Source: an uncultured Clostridia bacterium
GTDB taxonomy: Bacteria > Bacillota > Clostridia > Oscillospirales > CAG-272
Assembly (NCBI GenBank): GCA_946407735.1
Contig: CAMJPL010000023.1
Coordinates: 1-46,422 of the forward strand
Length of the DNA stretch: 46,422 bases
Direction of reading: 5' to 3'
Shown here: positions 15,719 through 22,731 of the stretch, one piece after another
Position numbering within the stretch: position 1 is the first letter of the stretch
Layout of the letters: each line of letters begins with the position of its first letter
Notes under the pieces: model-generated
The model's input: only the letters and a program-made list of their open reading frames with translations
Told to the model about the DNA's origin: nothing
Databases searched by the model: none
Made by a program: the position numbers and the translations under genes

Positions 15719-16438
15719 TTAAATATAATTTTTCACCCGGTTGAGCTCGTCCCGCCACACCCGCCAGTCGGGCATCAGGCGGTCCATCATGGCGTGGAAA
15801 TCGGGTCCGTGGTTCGGCACGGCGGTGTGTATCAGCTCGTGGACGATCACCTGATCGAGGCAACGCGGCGGGTACATGGCGAGGCGGAGGCTGAGCGATA
15901 TGTGCTTTGTCCTGACGTTGCAGCTGCCCCAGCGGGAGCGCATGTCCTTCACCGACAGGCCGGAGGAATAAAGCCCCGTCACCGTCTCGAGCGCCGGGAT
16001 CCGCAGGGCGGCGGCGCTTTTCACCTCCCGGCGGTACAGCTCGATCAGCGCCTTCTTCCGGTCGTCCGGCGAGGAATCGGGCGGGGCTGTTATCGTCACC
16101 GTCTTCGAGCCGTCGTCCTTTTTCGCCGAGCGGCGGCTGCCGGGGGATATGAGCAGGGTATAGCTCTCCCCCCACATCCGGACGGTCTCGCCTGTCTCAC
16201 AGCGGCGCTCCGACGCCCCGATCTCGGAAAGGCGCCTTGAGATGTACCCGGTGTTCGCCGATACGAAGCGGGAGATGAACTCCTTTGACGTCCCGACCGG
16301 CGCCGATACCGTGACGGCGCCGTCGTCCTTCACGCGGAGGTAGAGCTTTTTTATCCTTTTGTATGTGACGTGCGCCTTCACGCCGCCGGCTTCGATGACG
16401 GCGGTCTTCGGCGGGCTTTTTCTCGGGCTCACCGTCAC
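15719..16438 (-). CDS. YgjP-type zinc metallopeptidase (DUF45)
   Basis: A 239-residue protein of the YgjP/WLM-like metallopeptidase group. The C-terminal half holds MRSRWGSCN, LRLAMYPPRCLDQVIVHELIHT with the zinc motif HELIH, and then a downstream His in NHGPDFHAMM, the full set of zinc ligands for the family. It lacks a signal peptide, so it is probably cytosolic. Substrate unknown. It starts with GTG whose last bases overlap the TGA of the upstream BNR-protein gene, so the two are co-translated. Third gene of the minus-strand NUDIX/BNR/YgjP unit; the functional link is unclear. Confidence 0.88.
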   Translation of the reverse strand: MTVSPRKSPPKTAVIEAGGVKAHVTYKRIKKLYLRVKDDGAVTVSAPVGTSKEFISRFVSANTGYISRRLSEIGASERRCETGETVRMWGESYTLLISPGSRRSAKKDDGSKTVTITAPPDSSPDDRKKALIELYRREVKSAAALRIPALETVTGLYSSGLSVKDMRSRWGSCNVRTKHISLSLRLAMYPPRCLDQVIVHELIHTAVPNHGPDFHAMMDRLMPDWRVWRDELNRVKNYI

Positions 16439-18180
16439 AGCGCCTCGAAATCCATGCGCTTTATGTACGAGCCGCCGAAATCCTCGCCCTCGGCGAGGGT
16501 CTGCATATGAAGATACATTATCCCCATCGGCGCTTTCCCGGTCATGCGGACTCGGAACAGCAGCCTTTCGCCGTCATAGACTGCGGCGCGCCCGGCCTCG
16601 CAGTCGAACTCGACGGCGATGTCGAGCCAGATGTCCTTATCGACGCACCGGCTGTCGATGTCGAAGTGGAAGGGCGAATGCTCCGAGGCGTATTCCTCGC
16701 TCGGGTTCAGCCATACGCCGGCAAGGCAGAATCGCAGCCCGGCGCCTTTCACCATCATCCGGACGGAGAGCCGCCCCTTTTCCGCCGCCGGGAAGGCCCA
16801 GACCGCACCCTGCTTTTCGTAGACGAGCCGCTCGTCATGGACGCGGCAGATATGCAGGACCTCGGTGTGATCCCGGTCGGGGGAGGGCATCAGCAGCGCG
16901 CCGGGGACGCGGTTCCAGGCGCAGTGTCCGGGAGCCTTGTCGAGGAAGCTGCCCGATACGCTCTTTACGTACATCTGCGAGCTTATATGCTCGAGACCGA
17001 GCTCGAAGTCCTCGCTCCGCTTCTTCTCGTACAGCCAGTTTATGTCGAATATGATTATCTTTCTCGCGATCTGATGCTGGCCGCACTCGACGAGTATCTT
17101 GTTATACAGCAGCTCTATGGCCTGGAACTGATGGACGCTCTTGTCGGCCGACGAGAAGCGCCCGCCCTTCGCGCGGAAGTCGGCTGCGTCGCGGATGGCA
17201 TTCAGATACATCTCCCTCACGCCGATCCAGCCTCTGCCGTCCTCGGTTATCGCGCAGTGGTTTACGTCGCGGTTTGTGAAGGCGTCCTCGTTCGTCCCGG
17301 CGAGATCCGACGCCGTGAGCGGCGGATCGGCCTTGTCGTGCCGCTTTTCGGACAGCGGGCGGGAGTTGTTCCAGAACATCACCGTCCTGCCGTCGTCGAG
17401 CGGGAGAAGGAAGGGCGTCGTCAGCGTGCAGCAGATGTCAGACTCCTCCATGTCAGTCCAGCTTTCGCCGCCGTCGGAGGAATATGTGACGTACAGATGG
17501 TCGAGCGACGTCCTTATGAGCATCATCAGGCGTCCGTCGGGAAGCTCGGCGGCGTACGGCTCGGCGCCGTTGTTCTGCCAGCGTATGTCGAGATCCGGCC
17601 ACACCGGCTCGTGCCTCGGTGTTGACGGGAAGACGATCGTCCTCCAGCTCTCGCCGACGTCGTCGGAGTACATGAACACCGGGTGCATGTCGAGAGTGCC
17701 GGGATCTATGTGATGCGCCGTGCAGTACCACCGCCCCGACTTCATCCTCACCGGCTGGAACTCGTCGCTTACGCTGATATCGGTGATCTTCACCCTGCGG
17801 TAGGCCGTGTCGTCGGGGCCTATGTCGGAGATAAGGCACCACGCGCCGTCCTTTCCGCATCTCACGGTGAGATATCTCCCCGTCTCCGGGTCCCTTGCCG
17901 CGGCGCCCATCGAGCCGGGGACGGCAAAGCAAAAGCGCCAGTCGAGCCCGCCGTTTTGCGACGACATATAGCACGCCCTCGCGCCCTCGCTGTCCCAGAG
18001 ATGCCTTTTGCCGTAGACGCCGTATGAGCGGAGCTCGCCGTCCGGCATGACGCACAGCCCTCGCCGGGCGTCCTCCGGCATCACGCCGACGACAGTCGGC
18101 TCGTATATCGCTTTGAGTCTTTCCGTGTCGCCCGCGCCGAGAAGCGAGGCGATAATGTCCTTATACCATGCCGCGCTCAT
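16435..18180 (-). CDS. BNR/Asp-box sialidase-fold protein, intracellular
   Basis: A 581-residue protein with a six-bladed propeller pattern in residues 1-400. Three Asp-box (S/Y-x-D-x-G-x-x-W) repeats are readable: SSQNGGLDW (73-81), YSDDVGESW (171-179) and YSSDGGESW (233-241). About 180 further residues have a lectin/laminin-G-like pattern ending in YIKRMDFEAL. No signal peptide or lipobox is present, so it is cytosolic, unlike most bacterial sialidases. The classical arginine triad could not be assigned by eye, so catalytic activity on sialic acid is open. AAAGGAAAAG precedes the ATG. Neighbours are a NUDIX gene upstream and a lyase of the NAL/DHDPS family divergently, which suggests carbohydrate metabolism. 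Confidence 0.8.
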   Translation of the reverse strand: MSAAWYKDIIASLLGAGDTERLKAIYEPTVVGVMPEDARRGLCVMPDGELRSYGVYGKRHLWDSEGARACYMSSQNGGLDWRFCFAVPGSMGAAARDPETGRYLTVRCGKDGAWCLISDIGPDDTAYRRVKITDISVSDEFQPVRMKSGRWYCTAHHIDPGTLDMHPVFMYSDDVGESWRTIVFPSTPRHEPVWPDLDIRWQNNGAEPYAAELPDGRLMMLIRTSLDHLYVTYSSDGGESWTDMEESDICCTLTTPFLLPLDDGRTVMFWNNSRPLSEKRHDKADPPLTASDLAGTNEDAFTNRDVNHCAITEDGRGWIGVREMYLNAIRDAADFRAKGGRFSSADKSVHQFQAIELLYNKILVECGQHQIARKIIIFDINWLYEKKRSEDFELGLEHISSQMYVKSVSGSFLDKAPGHCAWNRVPGALLMPSPDRDHTEVLHICRVHDERLVYEKQGAVWAFPAAEKGRLSVRMMVKGAGLRFCLAGVWLNPSEEYASEHSPFHFDIDSRCVDKDIWLDIAVEFDCEAGRAAVYDGERLLFRVRMTGKAPMGIMYLHMQTLAEGEDFGGSYIKRMDFEAL

Positions 18181-18199
18181 TATCTTTTCCTTTCGGTCA

Positions 18200-18228
18200 T
18201 TGACTTTTCATCCGGATTCGTGTATAAT
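18200..18228 (+). promoter_or_regulatory. Consensus promoter facing into the antisense strand of the NUDIX gene
   Basis: TTGACT at 18200-18205 and TATAAT at 18223-18228 with a 17-nt spacer, on the plus strand, in the 57-nt gap between two minus-strand genes. Transcripts would run antisense through the whole NUDIX gene into the lyase gene at 18757, giving a leader of roughly 520 nt. The spacer TTTCATCCGGATTCGTG shares its pattern with the promoters at 962 and 21739. Confidence 0.75.
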
Positions 18229-18237
18229 AGTTCCGTA

Positions 18238-18726
18238 TCATATATCGCGCTCGAGCACGAGAGAAAATTCCGGCTTCGTTTTGTACTCTGCGAAGATCAC
18301 GCCGCCGCCGGGATCGAAGAATTTCCTCAGGCGGCAGACGTATGCCGGAGCCGTGACGTATTCGAGCAGCTTTTCCTTCGGCGCGAACATCGCCTTTGTC
18401 GTCTCGTCCGAGCCCCGCAGCTCTCCGCCGATATATCTCCCGGCGAAGGTGAGGATGACCTTTTCCGGCACCATGCCGTAGCCGCCGTAGCCCATATAGG
18501 TCGACGTGTTGCTCGACACGCATATCAGCCTGTCTATTTCGACCTCGGCTCCCGATTCCTCGAGCGCCTCCCGCTTCGCGGCGTCTATCGGGTTCTCGCC
18601 GTTCTCGACGATGCCGCCCGGCCATGTCCAGCCGCGGCGCGGGTCATATACGAGAAGTATCTCGCCTTTGTCGTTCTCGGCGATTATATCCGCCGCGACT
18701 ATGTGGGTGGGAAAGCTCTTTTCCAT
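18238..18726 (-). CDS. NUDIX hydrolase
   Basis: A 162-residue protein with a complete NUDIX box in residues 38-60 (GIVENGENPIDAAKREALEESG), including the REALEE core and both metal-binding Glu. Its family cleaves nucleoside diphosphates linked to another group (NTPs, NDP-sugars, oxidised nucleotides). The tail ends in KPEFSLVLERDI, and no extra domain is seen. It is probably first in a minus-strand unit with the BNR protein (57-nt gap). Its start is only 30 nt from that of the divergent lyase gene, too little for two separate promoters. A strong antisense promoter lies just past its stop codon. Confidence 0.92.
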   Translation of the reverse strand: MEKSFPTHIVAADIIAENDKGEILLVYDPRRGWTWPGGIVENGENPIDAAKREALEESGAEVEIDRLICVSSNTSTYMGYGGYGMVPEKVILTFAGRYIGGELRGSDETTKAMFAPKEKLLEYVTAPAYVCRLRKFFDPGGGVIFAEYKTKPEFSLVLERDI

Positions 18727-18756
18727 GAAAACAATATCTCCGTGAGGTCAGATCAT

Positions 18757-19707
18757 ATGAAAAACAATGAAATACGCGGCGCCTTCCCGACGATGGTGAC
18801 TCCGTACAACAGGGACAACACAGTCGATTACGGCGCCGTGAGAGCGCTCGTCCGCTGGTACCACGAGCAGGGCTGCGCCGGGATATTCGCCTCCTGCCAG
18901 TCGAGCGAGATAGCCTATCTCGGCCTGGCCGACCGTGTCGGTCTCGCGAGGACGGTAAAGGACGAGGCCGACATCATCGCCGCCGAGGGCGGACGCAGGA
19001 TGACCGTCGTCGCGTCGGGGCACGTCTCGGACGATTTCGGCGAGCAGGTATATGAGCTTTCGTCCGTTGCCGATACCGGCGTCGACGCCGTGATACTGAT
19101 ATCCAACCGCATCGACATACAGAACGTATCCGACGACATGTGGATAAGCGGCTGCGAGAGGCTGATATCCCGCCTCCCCGACAGCGCCGCTCTCGGCGTC
19201 TACGAATGCCCGATGCCGTACAAGCGGCTGATGACCGAAAAGACGCTCGGATGGTGCGCCGGGACGGGACGCTTCCGCTTCATGAAGGACACCTGCTGCG
19301 ACGCCGACATGATAGAGAAGCGCTGCCGTGTCCTCGACGGCAGCCCGATGATGCTCTACAACGCCAACGCCCAGACCCTGCTCTCGTCGCTGCGCTCCGG
19401 CGCGGCCGGCTACTGCGGCGTCATGTGCAACTTCCACCCGAGGCTGTACGCCTGGCTGTGCGAAAACTTCGACAAAGAGCCGGATAAGGCGGAAAAGGTG
19501 CAGTCGTTCCTCTGCCTGTCGGCCTTCACCGAGTCGCTCGCCTATCCCTGCACGGCGAAGTGGCATCTTCGTCAGTACGAAGGGATAGATATCTCCACCT
19601 TCGCGAGATCGAGGGACGACAGACTGCTCAGGCGCTATGACAGGGACTGCGTTTCGTATATGAACGCCGCGGCAAACTCCCTTATGAAAGAGCTCGGGAT
19701 AAACTGA
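18757..19707 (+). CDS. Dihydrodipicolinate synthase / N-acetylneuraminate lyase family protein
   Basis: A 316-residue TIM-barrel aldolase of the DHDPS/NAL superfamily. It starts GAFPTMVTPYN, has the Schiff-base lysine in RFMKDTCCD (Lys177), and has the tyrosine in GVYECPMPYKR (Tyr149). The substrate carboxylate loop is SCQSSE (46-51), where true DapA and NanA have GTTGE or GSTGE, and YECPxPYKR replaces the common YNxPxxTG. It is therefore a 2-keto-acid lyase or synthase of unknown substrate. The neighbouring BNR protein and GH129-like enzyme make a sialic-acid-like or sugar-acid substrate tempting. A longer frame exists upstream, but the ATG at 18757 with GAGG ten nt before is preferred. Probably read from the promoter at 18200. 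Confidence 0.85.
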   Translation: MKNNEIRGAFPTMVTPYNRDNTVDYGAVRALVRWYHEQGCAGIFASCQSSEIAYLGLADRVGLARTVKDEADIIAAEGGRRMTVVASGHVSDDFGEQVYELSSVADTGVDAVILISNRIDIQNVSDDMWISGCERLISRLPDSAALGVYECPMPYKRLMTEKTLGWCAGTGRFRFMKDTCCDADMIEKRCRVLDGSPMMLYNANAQTLLSSLRSGAAGYCGVMCNFHPRLYAWLCENFDKEPDKAEKVQSFLCLSAFTESLAYPCTAKWHLRQYEGIDISTFARSRDDRLLRRYDRDCVSYMNAAANSLMKELGIN

Positions 19708-19742
19708 AAAAGTACCGGAGTTCCCCCGAAAAAGGGAGGGGG

Positions 19743-19797
19743 CCGGGGAGGGGAAGTCTCTTCTTTCGGGAAGGACATCCCCCTCCCCGGATTTTTT
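19743..19797 (+). terminator. Terminator between converging genes
   Basis: Arms CCGGGGAGGG and CCCTCCCCGG (19743-19752 and 19781-19790) enclose a partly paired loop and are followed by ATTTTTT. It ends the lyase transcript and probably also blocks read-through from the converging glycosidase gene. The left flank is a weaker match to the large hairpin-repeat family. Confidence 0.75.
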
Positions 19798-19802
19798 ATC
19801 GG

Positions 19803-21647
19803 TCAGTATATCTTCCACTCGTCTGTGTCGAAGTTGACCTCCACCGCCGTGCCGTCGGCGAAGACAGAGCGCTGATGCCTGATGTCGCCGCCGATGAACT
19901 CATGCGACAGCATCTCCTGATCGGCGACGCGCGCCTGCAGGCGGGTGACCGTCTGCATCTGCGAGATCTCTGCGGCGTCGGCGTTCTCCGAGATGTAGCA
20001 GGTGCCGCCGTTGAGTATCGCGTGCAAAAAGCCCCAGTCGGCTCCCGGGATGCCCCAGTCGCCCTTGTGCGTCTGAGCCGACCACGGGATCACCATGCAG
20101 TCGTGCCATACCAGATTGAACAGCGGCACGGCTATGCCGAAGCAGACGGAATCGGAGGCGCCGAGCGCCTCGGTGAAGTAGGGCGAGTGATGGCAGAGGG
20201 CGAGCGACGGCACGACGCAGTCGATGGTCTCCTCGCTCGACGGGATGATGCCGCGCGAGGTCAGGATGTCGAGGCATTCGCGCCTTCTCTCGGCCGATTC
20301 GCGGCGCGTCATCGGGTGATCCTTATGGAAGCAGCGGTCGAGCCCGACGACCGAGAAGACGTCGAGATACGAGCCGTCTATCTTGATCCCGAGGCGCTCG
20401 AACTCGTCGTAGTTGCGGCGTACATAGGCCGGGGCGAGCTGCTGACAGAGCACGGTCTGCTCGCCGCCGTACCATACCGAGCAGTAGGGATGCGAGCCGT
20501 CCTCATTTTCGCAGGCGTTGTCCATGTCGAAGCTCGGCGCGTCGTAATAGTAGTCGCGGTACTGGTCGTGGATGCCGAACCGGTAGCCCAGCTCACGGCA
20601 GGTGTCGGACAGCTCCTTCATCGCCGCGGCGCCGCCCGCCGCCTCGTTTACCGGGAACGGATCGGGATGCAGATTGTCGTAGCCGTGGGCTCCCCAGCCG
20701 TCGAGGTGCATGTATATCTTCTTCACGCCCATATCAGAGAGACGCCTCACCGACGCCGATCTCTCGGCGAAGGGCACCGCCCAGTCGTTCTTCGACGGAT
20801 CGTCTTTGTTGTAATAGTGCGATTTCTCGCTTATATGCCCGGCGATCCCGGTGTGCAGCACCGGCGCGCCGAGAAGATAGCCGACGTTCGGGTTCTCGGC
20901 GATCTTCATCCTGAGGGTCTTGAGCATCCCTCTCTCTTTAAGATAGGCGCGGTAGTTCTTCATCATGCCGACGTAGCCCGAGCCGTCGCAGTCGAACCAC
21001 AAAATGACGCGGCGGCGGTAGCGGAAGGTGCGCAGCTCCGGCAGCCACTTCGGGCGCAAAAGCGTGTCGCCGCCCGCCTCGTGCCTTATGTGATATAAGG
21101 CGTCGTACGGCGTGTCGTAGACGAGGGTGTAGGACGCCTTTCCGACGCACTGGCCGTAGACCGGCATGTAGGAGTCGCGCTCGAAGATGATGCCGTCCCA
21201 CTCGCCGCCGTGGATGGTGCGGCCGAATCTGGCCGGGATGATGCAGCCCTGCATGCGCGAGAGGACTGTATATCCCTCCCCCTCCGACGCGCCGAAGGCG
21301 AAGCCGAGCGGCCAGTTGACCGCCTTTACAGCGCTCTCCGGCTCGTTCTCGACGGAGAACTCGAAGCTGAGCCGCCCGGTCGACAGCTCGTACGATATCA
21401 TGGTCGAGACGGTGAAGCCGTAATCGCCGAAGCCCGAATAGTCGGCCCTGAATTCCACCGCAACGCCGGTGTCCCTGCGGCCCGACGATATCAGCTTTCC
21501 CTTCATCGGAATCACGCCCGAAGCCGTCTCTACCGTCCCTTCTCCCGTCCAGCTCCAGACGCGCTCCGGCGATGACACCGAGAGGGTCATTTCCGCCGGA
21601 TCGTAGCGCAGACCGAGCCTGTCGCCGTCAAATATATACTGAGACAT
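19803..21647 (-). CDS. GH129/GH101-like glycoside hydrolase, intracellular
   Basis: A 614-residue protein: N-terminal beta-sandwich (about 1-230), then a TIM barrel containing KKIYMHLDGWGAHGYDN (309-325), YRFGIHDQYRDYY (355-367), GIKIDGSYLDVFSV (420-433) and IIPSSEETID (467-476). Asp429 and Glu472 are candidate nucleophile and acid/base. Their spacing of 43, and Asp324 further upstream, agree with the residues I recall for GH129 alpha-N-acetylgalactosaminidase (from memory, not checked). No signal peptide, so it acts on imported sugars, perhaps O-glycan pieces with GalNAc. AGAGGAAA precedes the ATG. A consensus promoter lies upstream, divergent from the epimerase operon. Alternatives are a GH36-like or uncharacterised GH family. 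Confidence 0.7.
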   Translation of the reverse strand: MSQYIFDGDRLGLRYDPAEMTLSVSSPERVWSWTGEGTVETASGVIPMKGKLISSGRRDTGVAVEFRADYSGFGDYGFTVSTMISYELSTGRLSFEFSVENEPESAVKAVNWPLGFAFGASEGEGYTVLSRMQGCIIPARFGRTIHGGEWDGIIFERDSYMPVYGQCVGKASYTLVYDTPYDALYHIRHEAGGDTLLRPKWLPELRTFRYRRRVILWFDCDGSGYVGMMKNYRAYLKERGMLKTLRMKIAENPNVGYLLGAPVLHTGIAGHISEKSHYYNKDDPSKNDWAVPFAERSASVRRLSDMGVKKIYMHLDGWGAHGYDNLHPDPFPVNEAAGGAAAMKELSDTCRELGYRFGIHDQYRDYYYDAPSFDMDNACENEDGSHPYCSVWYGGEQTVLCQQLAPAYVRRNYDEFERLGIKIDGSYLDVFSVVGLDRCFHKDHPMTRRESAERRRECLDILTSRGIIPSSEETIDCVVPSLALCHHSPYFTEALGASDSVCFGIAVPLFNLVWHDCMVIPWSAQTHKGDWGIPGADWGFLHAILNGGTCYISENADAAEISQMQTVTRLQARVADQEMLSHEFIGGDIRHQRSVFADGTAVEVNFDTDEWKIY

Positions 21648-21688
21648 CCGTATTTCCTCTGTTTGCCGTATATGGTACGTTTTTTATA

Positions 21689-21717
21689 ATTATATAATAA
21701 TTTTTTGACACTGTCAA
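21689..21717 (-). promoter_or_regulatory. Promoter of the GH129-like gene
   Basis: On the minus strand TTGACA (21712-21717) and TATAAT (21689-21694) with 17 nt between. The palindrome TGACACTGTCA (21707-21716) overlaps the -35 and could be an operator. Confidence 0.75.
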
Positions 21718-21738
21718 GCGGATTATCTCATAATATAC

Positions 21739-21767
21739 TTGATTTTTGTTCCGGAATTGTGTATAAT
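21739..21767 (+). promoter_or_regulatory. Promoter of the epimerase-arabinofuranosidase-xylA unit
   Basis: TTGATT (21739-21744) and TATAAT (21762-21767) with a 17-nt spacer, TTTGTTCCGGAATTGTG. The palindrome TTCCGGAA in the spacer recalls ATCCGGAT in the same place at 18211. The start codon is about 77 nt downstream. Confidence 0.75.
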
Positions 21768-21843
21768 ATATTCAATATTGCATCGCCTCTCTCCTGCGGC
21801 GTCGGAGCGGCGATCATGCATGGCGCCGGACGGGGAGGATCGT

Positions 21844-22731
21844 ATGAGATGCGGGATATGCACGACTGACATGAAGCCGGACAAGGCCGACAGGCTTTTT
21901 TCCAAGATAGCCGGATGGGGGTTCGAGTGCGTGCAGCTCAGCTTCACCTCGGTGAAGGAATGCAACTATAAAGAGGACGGATGCTTCGAGATACCGTGGG
22001 CGGTGACGGACTCCGCATGCCGCGCGATAACGAATGCCTCGGAAAAGTACGGCATACCGATCGAGGCGGTCAACGGCACCTTCAATATGGCGCACCCGAA
22101 TCCCGACGTCCGCGCCGAGGGGCTGGCCCGCTTCGGCGGCTTCGCGAAGGCCGTTAAAAACATCGGCGCCGGGATGATAACTCTCTGCAGCGGCACGAGG
22201 AACGAATCGCATCTCTGGTCGCCGTCGGATCAGAACGACACCGAGCAGGCGTGGAAGGACATGGAGCAGACGATGCGCCGCGCCGTCGAGATCTCGGAAA
22301 AGCTCAGCCTTACGCTCGCCATCGAGACCGAGGCGTCGAACGTCGTATCGTCGCCGGAGAAGGCGAGAAGGATCATGGACGACATCGGATCGCCGCGCCT
22401 TAAGATGATACTCGACATGGCGAACCTTTTCCCCGCCGGAACGGCGAAGAAGGAGAACGTCCGCGCGACGATAAAGCGCGCCGTCGATTTCTTCGGCGGG
22501 GACATCGTCATCCTCCACGGCAAGGACATAAGGGAGGGCGACGGCATCGACTTCTGCGGCACCGGCGACGGCATCATCGACTTCACCTACGCCGCGGCGC
22601 TTATGCGGAAGATCGGCTATAAGGGTGACATGTTCCTCCACGGCATATACGACGAGGACAAATTCATGACTGCCGCCGGATACTGGCGGGATTGCTGGGA
22701 AAGATCGAAGGACAGCGAGGACGCGAAATGA
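21844..22731 (+). CDS. Sugar phosphate isomerase/epimerase (AP-endonuclease-like TIM barrel)
   Basis: A 295-residue protein of the xylose-isomerase-like TIM-barrel family. It begins MRCGICTTDMKPDKADRLF, has NGTFNMAHPNPDVR, and carries metal-type acidic/His residues in LAIETEASN, MILDMANLF and VILHGKDI. The family interconverts keto sugars or inositols with a divalent metal. Substrate unknown; the operon suggests pentoses or uronates. The ATG at 21844 is chosen for its GGGGAGG 5-6 nt upstream. Starts further upstream would fall in the promoter. Its stop overlaps the start of the arabinofuranosidase gene (ATGA at 22728). Confidence 0.85.
   Translation: MRCGICTTDMKPDKADRLFSKIAGWGFECVQLSFTSVKECNYKEDGCFEIPWAVTDSACRAITNASEKYGIPIEAVNGTFNMAHPNPDVRAEGLARFGGFAKAVKNIGAGMITLCSGTRNESHLWSPSDQNDTEQAWKDMEQTMRRAVEISEKLSLTLAIETEASNVVSSPEKARRIMDDIGSPRLKMILDMANLFPAGTAKKENVRATIKRAVDFFGGDIVILHGKDIREGDGIDFCGTGDGIIDFTYAAALMRKIGYKGDMFLHGIYDEDKFMTAAGYWRDCWERSKDSEDAK

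Noticed and set aside
18220..19707. 495-residue plus-strand frame with extra N-terminus before the lyase
   Set aside because: The first 179 residues are the complement of the NUDIX gene and match nothing. The DHDPS-type start is at 18757.
16435..21647. Complete sialic-acid catabolic operon
   Set aside because: No nanE, nanK, nagA or nagB is present, and the lyase lacks NanA motifs, so only a loose carbohydrate link is claimed.
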